Positions 35,172-47,269 of a stretch of DNA of 64,000 nucleotides are shown here, one piece after another (position 1 is the stretch's first letter; each line of letters begins with the position of its first letter). The notes beneath the pieces are model-generated. The model had not been told where the DNA came from. It did not search any database and saw nothing but the letters and a program-made list of their open reading frames with translations. The DNA is taken from positions 12,920,609 to 12,984,608 of the forward strand of contig OY978530.1 in NCBI GenBank assembly GCA_963854835.1, in the 5' to 3' direction. This DNA is from Megamerina dolium (Eukaryota; Arthropoda; Insecta; Diptera; Megamerinidae). Both the position numbers and the translations under genes were made by a program.

Positions 35172-35693
35172 CCTAGACAGACGGCAGCCTAATTCCGGAT
35201 TACCGAGTTAATTCGAATTAACTCGGGCATTAACTGCAGCAAATCCGCATTAACTCTATGAGGTAATTCTCAAAATAAAAGAGGATTAGGGCGATTTGCG
35301 ATGGCAACACTGCTGAAAATTTTCTATTGTGAATTTTTCTCGATCTATTTTACAAGATATTAGGTGTGTTCGCTTATAAAAAACTTTCAACAATTGTTAA
35401 CAGTTTTTAACATGAAAAGCGTTGGCGAACAAATAAATCCAGCTTTCAATTACGAACTGTGAATGTCAATTTACAAGTTTCTGATAGTTTTCAGTTCACG
35501 TACTTCTTGTAGATTTTCTCATATCGAGAGTGACAGATGACAGAAATTGATAGTGATAGTAATGTAAGTGAGCAGACCTAATGAAACAGCAATCAGCCGT
35601 TTAGTTAATCCGCAATACTGCCGTCTGTCAGGTTAATATTTTATTCGGATTAAGTGCGCCGGTAATCCGGATTAACGATGCCGTCTGTCTAGG
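35172..35693. mobile_element. MITE with ~36-bp imperfect terminal inverted repeats
   Basis: Starts CCTAGACAGACGGCAGCC, then a CCTAATTCCGGATTACCG block. Ends with the inverted counterpart CGGTAATCCGGATTAACG, then GCCGTCTGTCTAGG. 522 bp, no coding capacity. I could not assign the superfamily or a certain target duplication. Confidence 0.8.
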
Positions 35694-35737
35694 CCATAAG
35701 ACGGATAGAAGATCGCACGGCAGAAAATGCAGCCGAA

Positions 35738-36203
35738 TAGACCGTATTAAGGGGGGAGTAAGGGATAATTTGAAATAAAAAACACTTTTTTCTCTGATTT
35801 TTTAAGGAGATACAGCTTAAGCAAATTTATTCAAACTTTTTTTTAATTATAAAGCATCATCTAGAGAATATTTAGTTAGATTTTCGTAATTGAATATTGA
35901 AAAATAAGCCGGTGACAGAACGTTTCCCAAAACGTTTTTTGAAAAATACGTTGTTCGGTAAACACGATAATAGACCGTATTAAGGGGGGAGTAAGGGATA
36001 ATTTGAAATAAAAAACACTTTTTTCTCTGATTTTTTACGGAGATACAGCTTAAGCAAATTTATTCAAACTTTTTTTTAATTATAAAGCATCATCTAGAGA
36101 ATATTTAGTTAGATTTTCGTAATTGAATATTGAAAAATAAGCCGGTGACAGAACGTTTCCCAAAACGTTTTTTGAAAAATACGTTGTTCGGTAAACACGA
36201 TAA
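35738..36203. repeat. 233-bp tandem duplication, two copies
   Basis: Units 35738-35970 and 35971-36203, both starting TAGACCGTATTAAGGGGGGA and ending CGGTAAACACGATAA, differ at about one base (TTTTTTAAGGAG against TTTTTTACGGAG). Non-coding. The near identity points to a recent duplication or an assembly artefact. Confidence 0.92.
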
Positions 36204-37164
36204 CTCGGCGTAGGATTATCTGAAATGAAAAATGTTGTTAAATTTACTTAAATTATGACTTAATTCTCACCCTTCTGTCGTTGTTGAGTTATCATTTTCA
36301 TTTTTCAACAGTTCGTGGCCTATTTAAGTAAAAAACGCGATTTCGCTCTAAATTTTCCGCTATTTTTTAGGTGACAAACTACCTTAATATGGAAATAGAA
36401 AAATGTAAATAACGGGAGGGGGAGGCATTTTATACCAAGAAAGTATGTTTCGAGTTTGAAAAGAATCGGTCGAGCAGATTTTGCAGGATCGTGTTCACGG
36501 ACTTCGAAAAATTGGTTTTCAGAAAAACACGTTTGAAGTTTTTTTTCTCAAAAAGTGAGCTGTTTTGAAAGAGATGAGATATTTTAGAAGAGGAATATAA
36601 AGAATTTTCAGAAAACTGAGTGACTTAGGGTTGTGTGGCGAGTAGCATCCATAAATCGGTTTATCTTTATCCTTCATTTTTAATTTTTTTTTTTAAATCC
36701 AGGACCCTTGTAATCTTCAATAAAATAAAATAATCAATATTAATGAATAATAATCTCAATAAATATCTATCAAGAGTATGAACAACAACGAAGTTGGTGC
36801 AAATTAGGGTGAATCAAGTAAAAAAGTAAAAATTAATTGATTATCAAAATCAGAATTATTATGTTGAAACGTTCTCGGGATAAAATAAATTTTGTATTTC
36901 TTAGCCCTTTTAGAACAATCGGACAACTAACAACTGAGCTAACAATTTTTTTTGTGCCTAGAATCTTTTAACATAATCTTTCAAACTAGGGGTCAAATTT
37001 TGAAACTTTTTTTTTGTATGGGGAGTGATCCTCTTTAGTGAACATATGTTAAAGTCGTCCAAATAAGTCATATGGGGTCTAATGTTATAATGCCCCGAAT
37101 CGAACCAAGTTTGGTACGTCGTCTTCAGAATAATATATTCACAAACCAAGATTGGGACTGATAT
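36204..37164. other. No recognisable gene
   Basis: AT-rich, with homopolymer T tracts. Phrases such as GAAAAATTGGTTTTC resemble generic MITE interiors, but I cannot assign a family. Confidence 0.4.
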
Positions 37165-37920
37165 CTTCATTTTTAGACTTTATGCCAAAAAAAAAATCGT
37201 GCACTGGGAGCTTGTTGTAAACATTTTTCATGTGACCATACTTTTGGCAATTGGTACATTACGGGACAGTTCTTTTAATACGAGGAAGTTCTGTCTTTAT
37301 TATGCAGTGGAGTAAATGAGTTAAGGAGTAAATATCCTTGTTGAGTTCTTGTTTTTATTGATATTGAGAATAATGGCAATGGCTTTTTAGTTTGTGCTTG
37401 ATATATGTTTTGTGTGTTAATGACTTTATGTCCTACTTCTTTTAGGGCATACTTCTGTGTTAATTGAATATTGTAGATTTTTGGTTTAATGGTGCGTTTT
37501 TTTTGGTATATTTACTATTTGTGAATTTAAATTGGCTCTACTGGTTGAATCTTTACTTCATTATAGGAACTCTTATCTTATGATTACAGTCTTCTAAACT
37601 GTCTAAAGATTTGATGAAATTAACAACATTTGCTCTTGGGTTTTTGCTTTTTTGCAATTTGAGCTTCTTTTTTTGAATTTGATGTTTTTTTATTTATTTT
37701 GTTTGAAGGTGACTCAGTGTTTTAGATCTTCATACCAATTTTATAAAATAGCGGAATACATAGTGTTGTTTGTATTAGTTGTATTTGCTATGTTATCATT
37801 TTTATCAATGTTTGAAGCTGCATTTGTTGAAAGAATTGGTGTAATACTTTATGTGGTTATTGTTGCAGTTGATGCAGAGGTAGCAATATTAGTATTTGTT
37901 GCTATTTCTGTGTAGATATT
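37165..37920 (-). mobile_element. Jockey ORF1 relic (second copy)
   Basis: The minus strand reads YALKEVGHKVINTQNIYQAQ, TKKPLPLFSISIKTR, then, after a shift, a zinc knuckle CTNCQKYGHMKNVYNKLP (about 37250-37195). This is the PRE-C2HC plus knuckle layout of Jockey ORF1. Upstream (37420-37915) is an Asn/Thr-rich low-complexity stretch compatible with the ORF1 N-terminus. Frames are broken, and ORF2 does not follow. Confidence 0.7.
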
Positions 37921-38690
37921 AGCAACAAATACATTTGTGTGTGTATGTGAGTTTCACTGACGAATTATGTAAAACATGACGAAACGAATCACTTTGATTT
38001 GCCTGCAATTTGTTTCTGTTCTATCCAAAATACAAAACCAGGCGCACGCCAGAAAAAGTGATTCGGGCTTAAGTGCAGAATAGCCCACTTAAAGGAAAAC
38101 AAACAAAAAAATGTTTTTCATATAGAGCCTCTTTTTGTGAATATAAAAAACCATATAAGGCGTGGCTAAAGGTCAAATTTCAAGTTTGTGATCGAAATTA
38201 CTCAATAAATTCGTAATTTTTTTCTAACAATATGAGTATCATAAGTAAGGCCTTTTTAAAACCTTTTTAGTGATATATAACATTTAGCCTTTTCGAATAT
38301 TTTAGAAGTTATGATCATAATAATTTTTTTTTCAAAAACCGATGATTTTTTCGAAAATAATCACTATTGACGTATAAAAAATTTAGAACCATACTCAAGG
38401 CTATACAATTTCCTTTCTAATGGTGTACATATAAACGTAAACATATAAAAAAAAGTAGTGAGACTAAGGAAAATTATTGTGATAAATGTAAATAAAAGAA
38501 TTTAAAGAAAATTGGTATAATATATTATAGTAATAATTATCACTTCTTTCTCAATTCTAGTTATACATACCATATAAGTACATAAAATGCCCGGAGGGAA
38601 CGCCGTTGCCAACTAAATCTTAATACATATAAAATATACACATTATTCTTAATACTACAGGGTATAATATACATTTAATTATAAACGTTG
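37921..38690. other. No recognisable gene
   Basis: AT-rich. It contains the block near 38090-38135 shared with 34735-34790. No coding frame is supported. Confidence 0.4.
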
Positions 38691-38970
38691 TTCTTAATGA
38701 AACAGGTGAAACAGAATGGCTTCAACCTTGCCGCCCGCCTTGCAGTAATCCAAATATATAAAAAATCCATAAAAAAAGATTTTATTCGATTTGTTGAAAT
38801 CAGGGTCAGCGAGTTTAATGTTGAGGAACGGGCTTCGAGTTCGGTCGTGCAATGAGGGGGTTTCCAATTCATAATCATTGGTAACTGGTAACCACTTGGA
38901 GATTTCTGTTGACGTCATATCTACCCCTAATCGTCAGAGCACAAGTCTTTGCAACCCCGACGGTTTTTGT
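38691..38970 (-). pseudogene. Possible retroelement protease-region fragment
   Basis: The minus-strand frame from 38918 reads TEISKWLPVTNDYELETPSL then LNIKLADPDFNKSNKI. The LADPDF segment resembles the end of the aspartic-protease region of BEL/Pao or gypsy Pol, where it precedes an I-D-x-L-I-G-A motif. That motif is lost here. Short and tentative. Confidence 0.35.
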
Positions 38971-39652
38971 GGATGGTCGCAAGTGTCAGACCACTGAACG
39001 GTATACGCAAGAGGTTGTGGAGCATGGGTCCAACAATGCTCGTACGACATTGAATTTTAAAATTGTTTCGCAAAATTCCAAATTTGATAGCAATTTTATA
39101 AAATATGTTTATAATGAAATACGTATAATATCTAATGCTAACTATATTATGTAAACATAAGAATTTATTCTCCATTGAAGGTCATAATACAATTTCAACA
39201 AAAATTAAAGTAATTTTTATGTGGATCTAAAAGTGTGTTTTATTAAATACGCAAGTTCTATTATATATAAGTGCAATAACGGCTCCACGGTTATACACAT
39301 ATATGCAAGGCAATAAAAGTTAAACGTAAACGCTTAATGTGAAGAATTTTTATTTTAAATCCAAAAAATAATAATTCATGCATTATACACACATCACAAA
39401 TGAGTCGCTTTCGACCGTGTCGCTAGCTTTTCTTATTTTTCTTGGATATCTTATCTTTGTACGGTTTTGCATATACAGTATTCCGAATTGTTGTGCCTTT
39501 TTCTTCAAACTGAAATTTAGTGAAAAGTGATTTCCATTAGAGTCAAACAACAAACAAGTCATCATACCTAATTCGAGTGTTAAGTTTTATATCACATATT
39601 CTATTTATATATTTCGCATATATTGTCATCGTCGTCATCGTCGGTTTCGTGA
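38971..39652. other. No recognisable gene
   Basis: AT-rich, with short open frames on both strands and no family that I recognise. A GTCATCGTCGTCATCGTCGG simple repeat lies at 39626-39645. Confidence 0.4.
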
Positions 39653-40372
39653 TTAAGGGGGTCCACCTGTGTAAAATTTTCGAAAAATCGATTTTCTTTT
39701 TACATTTTTCGCATCTTTAACGAGAGCTTCTACAGGATGAGGAAGGGGAAGTTTATGGTCCTGGTATTGCAGATTAAATGTGAGTAAATAATACAAAGTT
39801 TTGTTGTGTTTCCAAACTCTGAAAGCGTTTTTCTCGAAACCATATTTTTGAATTTTGTGGGCAGGATTAAAAAAAATCTACTTAACCGATTGACTTGAAA
39901 TTTTGACAGACTCATTAATACAGATAACTGAAGGTACCCACGTAGCGGTTTTTCGAATTTTTTTTTTCAATTTTACAGCAGTTTTTATATCGAAAAAAAA
40001 AAACATGAAAACGAATAATTTTTATAAAAACAACTGCCATTTCTTCAATTTTTAAAATTTCGTCAAAATCCTACTTCAGTACCTCAACGATATAAACAGA
40101 AATAAGATTTTTTTTACATTTTGCGTTTTAGATAACTGGTTCGAGCGGAATCTTGCCCACAATTTCGGTATTTCATTTTGAAGGGGTCACTTTGAACACA
40201 CTTAATGAGTACAAGCCTTCGAATTACACTATTGGAAAAATTTACTATTGAAATATAAGCACAAACCTTCAAAATAACGTAAAACTTATTCTTATTTTCG
40301 AATTAGTTCTCCTAACGAAAATTCCCGAAAAAGCGTTCGATATACCGCGCTCACACAGCTGGACCCCCTTAA
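39653..40372. mobile_element. TTAA-flanked MITE, 720 bp
   Basis: Left end TTAAGGGGGTCCACCTGTGT, right end ACACAGCTGGACCCCCTTAA, near-perfect 20-bp inverted termini that include TTAA. A TTAA target would fit piggyBac-type mobilisation, but TTAA may instead be part of the inverted repeat. No coding capacity. Confidence 0.85.
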
Positions 40373-40504
40373 GACCATTCCAGCAATCGTACTGTGGCCA
40401 TCATCAAATCAAACAAATGTGTACAAGAGGATGGGAACAAAATATACATAACATAGCGATCACAACATATTTAACAAATACACAAAATACAAATTTAAAT
40501 AACT

Positions 40505-42911
40505 TTAAACAAAGAGGCTAGAATAACAAGAGTAGACGGATAATTGCGCAGCACCTCTTATCTGTAGAAAATATAGTTGCACACTTTATCTATGAGTGAC
40601 TGCGTTTTCTGTGAGTAGACTCGGCTGCCATCATAGTTGTTCACTCTCTGAATTATCAATGAGATTATAATAACAAAACGAAATTGAGTATAAATTTTTC
40701 ACAAAATATATTTTCATAATTTTCAGTTTCTTTATCACATATGTATATAAATACTTTCATATGTTCCTATGTATGAATCCGACGATCAAAATTCAATTAA
40801 AATTGAAATTATATATATAGGATAATTCTAAATTACATTTTTCAAAATTAACGAATATCAACATTTCTTAAAAATATTATGTAGGTAATGAAAATTAATT
40901 AAATTATCATGGAACACAATTTTGAATTAGAATTTAATTTGTTTACAATAATTAATTCCTACCAAAATGTTTTAGTTATAGAGACTCAAGTGAATTTCAG
41001 TAAGAGATCATCCCATATTTACATAGTGCAAACAAATCAACTCTATCATCGGTTTCTTTCTATTGCTCTCATTTTTCGTTTTGTACATATTTTACTAAGT
41101 AAAAACTACATATACATATGCAAAGCAACATTGTCTATTTTTCATTGATAAATACGCGAGATCGGCGAGATTTGCTATTTTTCAAGATTTTGTCATTTTG
41201 CGCTTGCTCAGCAGCCAGCACATCAAATTGTTCGTCTTTCGTTGATTACCCACACATTGCCATACACACACATCTACGCCTGCGTTCTTGTTATTGCTTT
41301 TGCTTTCGGTTCTTGAGGAAGAGGAAGAATCAGAAAATTTCATATTTTCGATTTGGTCTTTGATATACAAAACAAAAGCACACATGGGTAATAGGGCGGG
41401 TCAAATTTGTATAGCAAAAAACCGTGACATATCGCATATCAAGAACTAAAACTAACTTAAATTGTAAGTATTGTATATTTTTTCACGATACCATGGGTCT
41501 AAAATAATAACGCACGCATTTTCAAAAATAAATAATTTTTCCATACAAAATATTAGAAAAAAATATTTTTGTATGGATAGAAATACTAATTTCTAAAAAT
41601 TTGGAGCGTCAACATGAATTTTAGAACCATTGTTGTCGTGCAGATATACCTAAAATCATAGTGGTTTCCGCTTTTGCTATACGATCGTGGCTACAAAATT
41701 TGGCCCGCTCTAATGTATATGTGATTTGTCATGATCGCGCCTGCAGAAGCATGGCCTCAAACACTTGTGTTATGTAGAGGATTTTTATTTTAAATCTCAT
41801 ATAAATTCGAAGGAGGCTGATTGCCTCACGCATCCCTTTCTGCTATACGCACATGAAACCAGCCGATTGGCCGCCCATACTCGTATACGAACTATATGCA
41901 CGAAACGAAAGCAATAGCAACAACAACAAAAACGCAGGCGTAGATGTGTGTTCTGTGTACCAATGCGAGTGAAATCGACGAAAGACGAACAATTTGGTGC
42001 GTTGGCTTGTCGTACTTTTGATTTTGGTGGCTGATCGATGGCACAAAAAAGACAGTCAGGAAAAATGCAAGTGCTGTGTTGCCGATTGCGTGCAATTATG
42101 AATGAAAAATATAGTATTTTGCTGAGCATACGTACATATACTTTTTACATAGGCAAATAGAAAGAAACGAAATTGAGAGTTTGCAAACGGTGGTTGACAT
42201 GAGTGTGAAGTTTTTCTCAATTTGATTGTATATTGCAGATATGTACAAACATATGTACGTATGTACATATATTGATAACGCACTTTTTTTCATATAATCA
42301 TATTTATTATGATACATACATTTTTTGTAAATAATTTAAATTCTAATTTTTTTTATAAAATAAGATGTTTTTGGAAAAATTAAATGAAATAAATAATTTC
42401 GAGTACAAAATTTTTCTCCTGCACATTTTTATGCCATCTAAGTTTATATGTATAGTACAAATAAAGATTGAGCAGACGACAATAGGAAAAAATATTTAAA
42501 ATTGTTTAGCATTATGGGCTTGATAATTTTCTGTGATCTCTATATAGGGATATAAGTATATGAAAATATCAAATGAATGATTGTCTATGTATTTTCTCAT
42601 ATTCAAACATCACCCAGAGTGTTATTACAAAATAGTCAAAGATATACAGAGAGGGAGAGAGAAGTGATAATATGTCAATTTGTGGTTCAAATTCTCAACA
42701 ATTTGCCATTATATTTACCATTTCAATGGCTTCTGTTTTATTTCACTCATTAAAAGATACATTGAGAGAGCAAATTTATACGATGGCATTCGATTTACTA
42801 GATTATTCCACAATCACTCAAAAAGCTACCATGCAACTATATTTCCTACAGATAAATTTGCGGCATTAAATATTATCCGTCCACTCTTGTTATTCTAGCC
42901 TCTTTGTTTAA
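40505..42911. mobile_element. 2.4 kb long-TIR foldback-like element
   Basis: 40505-40544 and 42872-42911 are inverted copies of a 40-bp sequence (one mismatch) that includes GAGGCTAGAATAACAAGAGT. Weaker inverted similarity continues inward for perhaps 150-200 bp (TTATCTGTAG.AAATATAGTTGCA on both sides). A diverged copy of the palindrome-arm family lies between. No transposase is seen. Confidence 0.75.
40740..42310. mobile_element. Diverged third copy of the palindrome-arm foldback family
   Basis: It starts near the AATCCGACGAT.AAATTCAAT terminus and shares internal blocks with the arms at 14852-20120: GGCGGGTCAAATTTGTATAG, CCATGGGTCTAAAATAAT, GGCTACAAAATTTGGCCCGC and GCCTCACGCATCCCTTTCTG. 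Its own ends are inverted copies of each other (about 41110-41290 against 42120-41940). More diverged than the two palindrome arms are from each other. Non-coding. Confidence 0.8.
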
Positions 42912-43639
42912 CAGCAAACAACTATTATAAAACATACCCTATGGTACAGTGAGAACACATAAAGTCATACAAAATAAAAAATTTTAAATAAAAAAATTCT
43001 CAGACAAATTGAATATGACACCAGCAAATAATAGTATATATAATCACTAGAAGAATAAACACATTCCAGACGAACAGATAAGAACTAAAATATTTTCAAA
43101 AAAAAAAAAAATACCAAAATTTCTCAATTATACAATTTCAGCCGCAAGGCTAAAAATATGAATGGAACACTTTTCGGCTCACAAGAAACGAATGAAAAAT
43201 AAATTAAATTATTGTTTATACAAGCAAAAATAGACAAACAAACAAAAAACCTTTTTTTTTTATAAAATAATTCTCATGGGAAAATAAATTATACAATAAA
43301 TTATAAATTATATATACAAAACGTATTATATGCAAAAAGCCTTGATTTGGTGCATTAAAGAAATTTATAAAATAATGCCCTTAGAAACGTGACTAAAACA
43401 AAACAAAGCAAATACCCCATAGAAAATTTTCATAACAGTAAGATTAAACGACCTATTTAGAATTTCAGGTAAAATACTTCAACCATCATAATGAGAACAA
43501 TAAATATACTAACAATAATGGCAATAACTAAAGCATTGCTCCAACTTAACCCCATACGCTAACAGAGGGGCTATATACAAATCAAAATGAGGAAGGTAGA
43601 AATATTGAATGTAACAAATACGGTAATACATGGCGCGAC
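42912..43639. other. No recognisable gene
   Basis: A-rich sequence with no supported feature. Confidence 0.4.
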
Positions 43640-43775
43640 AAATATGTATTAAGACTCGAACCATATCTCAGCAACCAAGCGCGCCATCTATGTGTGAGTA
43701 CATGCATTTTGAAGCTTCAACCTTCCTCTACTAACTGTCAAAATTTCATGGCATTTGGTTGACATTTAATGTTTA
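43640..43775 (+). mobile_element. Mariner 5' fragment, left of LOA-like insertion
   Basis: It contains a leader-like stretch (CAACCAAGCGCGCCATCTATGTGTGAG) resembling mariner 5' ends. Its continuation is at 49211 beyond the LINE; the 12-bp target duplication ATTTAATGTTTA (43764-43775) joins the two. Confidence 0.5.
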
Positions 43776-43777
43776 GG

Positions 43778-46700
43778 TTAGGTTAGGTTATGCGGCCGGC
43801 CCCCAAAGGGGGGCGCACTTAGTCCAAATAATTGGCCCATTGTTAAGCGGAACCATTGGGATTTCCTAATGAATAGAGCAATGTCCCTGACATCCATGGG
43901 TGCAAGCTCAGTGGTATCTGTAAAAAAGTCACTCCCTAGTAGAGTGTGCCTTCTGCGTGCCAAGGCGGTGCATCTACAGAGGAAGTGGTGAACACTTTCC
44001 TCCTCTTCCTCGTCCTGGCAGCTGCGACAGAAATCGTTGGCCGGTAAGCCGAGCCTTGCAGCATGCCTACCCACAAGCCAGTGGCTCGTGAGTACGGCGA
44101 CTACATTACTTATGGTTTTCCTGCCCATTGACAACAGTGAACGGGTTCGTCTATTGTCAAGGGTTGGCCAGATTTTCTTAGTGGTAGCACAAGAGCTCTG
44201 ATCCAACCATCTTCTGTTGGCAATGGTGGGATAATGTTGTGTGATAAGAAGCTTGCATGTTGCAAGCGGAATTCCGGCTTGATGAGATGGATAGATCTCT
44301 GGCAACTTAGTGCCCGATCTCGCCAATTCATCTGCCTCACAGTTCCCTGGAATGTCCCTATGCCCCGGTACCCATACAATGTGAACATTGTAGTGCTCCG
44401 CTAGCTCGTTAAGAGCTGTGCGGCATTTAAGGGCAAGTGCCGATTTGGCGAACGCTCCTGCGAGAGATTTAATGGCAGCTTGACTGTCCGTGTAGATAAA
44501 AACATCTTTGAAGGATATTATATTACAGCTAAGCCACGTTGCCGCCTCCTTTATAGCCATTATATCGGCTTGAAAAACACTGCAAAAGTCGGGTAATCGG
44601 AACTTGAGCTTAACGCGTAAGGAATCAGAAAAGACGCCACCTCCTACCCTACCCTCCAATTTGGAGCCATCTGTGTACAATTGTACCGATTGAACTCCAG
44701 TTTCGTTGACAATACTCCTATTCCATTCTTCCCTTGAGGTTATATGGGTTGAGAAACTATTGTCAAAGCAGCATGGTATGGGGATGGTATAGACGATGGC
44801 ATTCGGAATCGTAGTGCACTCCCCCAGGATCCTTGAGTGTCCGTATCCTGGTTGAACCCAGCGTGAAGCTATGTTTAGCCTAATTGCTGATATCAGAGCT
44901 CTCTGCCTGCCAAATAAATCTACGGGGAGTAGATGCAGTAGCGAGTAGAGCGCTTTTGACGGGGTGGTTCGTAGAGCGCCTGTTGTCAACACCGCAGACG
45001 TCCTTTGAACCTTATCTATTTGTCGTCTGTGTACCTCCTTATTTAAGGATTGCCACCAGACTATCACACCGTAAAAAAGAATTGGTCTCACGACCGCAGA
45101 GTATAGCCATGATACGATTGTAGGACTCATCCCCCATCTTTTACCTATGGCTTTCTTACAGGAATAGAGTGCTGCAGTAGCTTTACGAACCCTTTCCATA
45201 GTGTTTGGTTTCCAACTTAGTTTCCTATCTAAAGTTATACCCAAGTATTTCGCCTGTTCAGTTAGCTTTAGACTAGTTCTCCCAATTCTAGGTAAGGTAA
45301 AAATAGGTATTTTATGCTTTCTAGTAAAGAGGACTAGCTCAGTTTTGGCAGGGTTGATCTGCATGAGCCACCGCTTTGCATCCCGTGGCCTGTAAAGATA
45401 TGAGAACTTCATTGATGGTTAAGTTCCACAAAAGAGGCGACAGCACACCCCCTTGAGGGGTGCCCTTAATCGCAAATCTGCTAATGCATGAGGTATCCAA
45501 TTTGAGTTTATCACTCTTTGCTTTAGCAACAGACTAATGAATCTAATAATAGGTTCATCTACCTTAAGCATAGCAAGAGAGTTTTAGACTTCTTCTGGGT
45601 TTATGTTATTGAAGGCCCCTTCAATATCTAGAAAGGTGACCAAGCTATATTCTTTGCAGTGCAAAGATGTTTCGATCTTCTGCACAAGTGAGTGAAGGGC
45701 TGTCTCAACGGAATTGCCTTTGTTATATGCGTGTTGCAATGAAGAGATATACTTAGTATCTATAGAGCCCCTTAAGTACACATCAAGTAGTCTTTCAAGG
45801 GTTTTTAATAAGAAGGATGATAGACTTATAGGTCTGAAATCACTTGGCTTTGAGTGGGTCGTTTTCCGCCTTTAGGGATAAACACCACGTTAACTTGTAG
45901 CCATGTCCTGGGGACACAGCATAGCCTTAGGCATGCAGAGAAGATTACCTCCAACCAAGGTGTTAGAAGGTCAGCACACTTCTGCATGTCCGCGGGTATA
46001 ATACCATCAGGTCCTGGTGACTTGAATGGTTTAAAATTATTAATCGCCCAATTAATCTTCGTTTTACTGATTATTTTGTGCGGGACGTCGTAGATAATTC
46101 TACTAGGATTAACATTGGGAGTTCGTCCAGAGCTGTCCTCCAAACAGACTGGAAAGTGGGTATCAATTAGTACCCGAAGAGTTTCCAGACTTGAAGTGGT
46201 CCACTCACCATCCCCCTTCATAATGAAGCTGGGTGCAACTGGATTTGTTGAGAGAATCTTTCGTAGGCGACTTGCCTCTGAAATTTCTTCTATGTTGCTG
46301 CAAAAGTCATTCCATGATGATCTTTTTACTCTCCTAATCGCCTTTTTAAACACTCGTAGGCTCTCCTTATAGGGTTGCCATTGATGAGTGATTTTGGCTC
46401 GGTTGAATTGCTGTCGACACTCGTTCCTTAGAGTGATGATCTCTACAGACCACCACGGAGGTCTCTCCTTTTTTGGAGTCTAATTGGACAGGACGCTACA
46501 GTAGCTCTCCTGCAAGCTTCTGTAACTTGATTAACAGCGGCCTCAAGCTGCTCCTCGTTTTGCAGGCTTGAGGGCGCCTGAGTGAGGGATTTGTTCAGGG
46601 TGGCCCTATACTTGTCCCAATTTGTGCGTTTCCTATTTAGAAATGGTGTCTGCTTTTGTGGCCTTATATCAAGGCGGAAGCTAATATACCTATGATCCGA

Positions 46701-47126
46701 GAAAGAGTGTTCTTTGTCAACCCTCCATTCCCTAACTAGACAGTCCGAAGAGTCATTCGTAAGGGTTATATCTAAAACCTCCTCCCTGTTGCAGGTAATA
46801 AAGGTCGGTTCTGTACCCATATTTGCGAGAGTCATGTTAGAACTAATAATATATTCAAAAAGTGACTCACCTCGTTCGTTGTTATCTGAGCTACCCCAGA
46901 TATAACGGTGTGCGTTGGCATCGGCTCCCATCACCAGATTCGCCTCGCATTTCTCCGCCTCCCGAACTGCCTTCCTTATTATAGGGTGAGGTGGGGGCTC
47001 AGTGTGATCGTGAGCCATGTACGCCGACATCAGCCAATATATATGGGATTGATGATCTAGCGCAATGGTCACAGTATCCTTGTCGCTGTAATCAGAGAGT
47101 AGGAATGCTTTGTAGCATTTCTTCAC
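43778..47126 (-). pseudogene. LOA-like ORF2: endonuclease, RT (YADD lost), RNase H
   Basis: Endonuclease (47126-46443): NLVMGADANAHRYIWG, VLDITLTN and SFSDHRYISF. RT (46353-45420): FKPFKSPGPDGIIPADM, SLVTFLDIEGAFNNI (motif A), then GTPQGGVLSPLLWNLTINE (motif B). Directly after ATGCK the trace jumps to WLMQINPAKTELVLF, so the segment holding the YADD box has been deleted near 45390. RNase H (near 44690-44310): QLYTDGSKLEGRVGGGVFS, FIYTDSQAAIKSL and VPGHRDIPGNCEADELA. A C-terminal zinc-like region reads CRSCQDEEEEESVHHFLCRC. Frames break at about 46440, 46350, 45800, 45580 and 45415. Confidence 0.88.
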
Positions 47127-47269
47127 AAAAATACATGATCGAGGCTTACCTGCGTTTTGATCATAGTAGAGTCCATAATTTGCGGAGCTTAGTCCGCGCT
47201 TTATCGCTTAGCCGAAGGACGAGAGCAGCGTAAGCTGCTTTAGAGTGGTGCAAATTAATCTAGACCACC

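Noticed and set aside
37652..37915. Plus-strand 87-aa hydrophobic frame (membrane protein-like)
   Set aside because: The minus strand is the Asn/Thr-rich Jockey ORF1 N-terminal side. The hydrophobic composition is the antisense image of it.
43771..43791. TTAGG run as a telomere or telomere-associated site
   Set aside because: Only about three units, located precisely at a LINE 3' end beside a 12-bp target duplication in the interior of a mariner relic.
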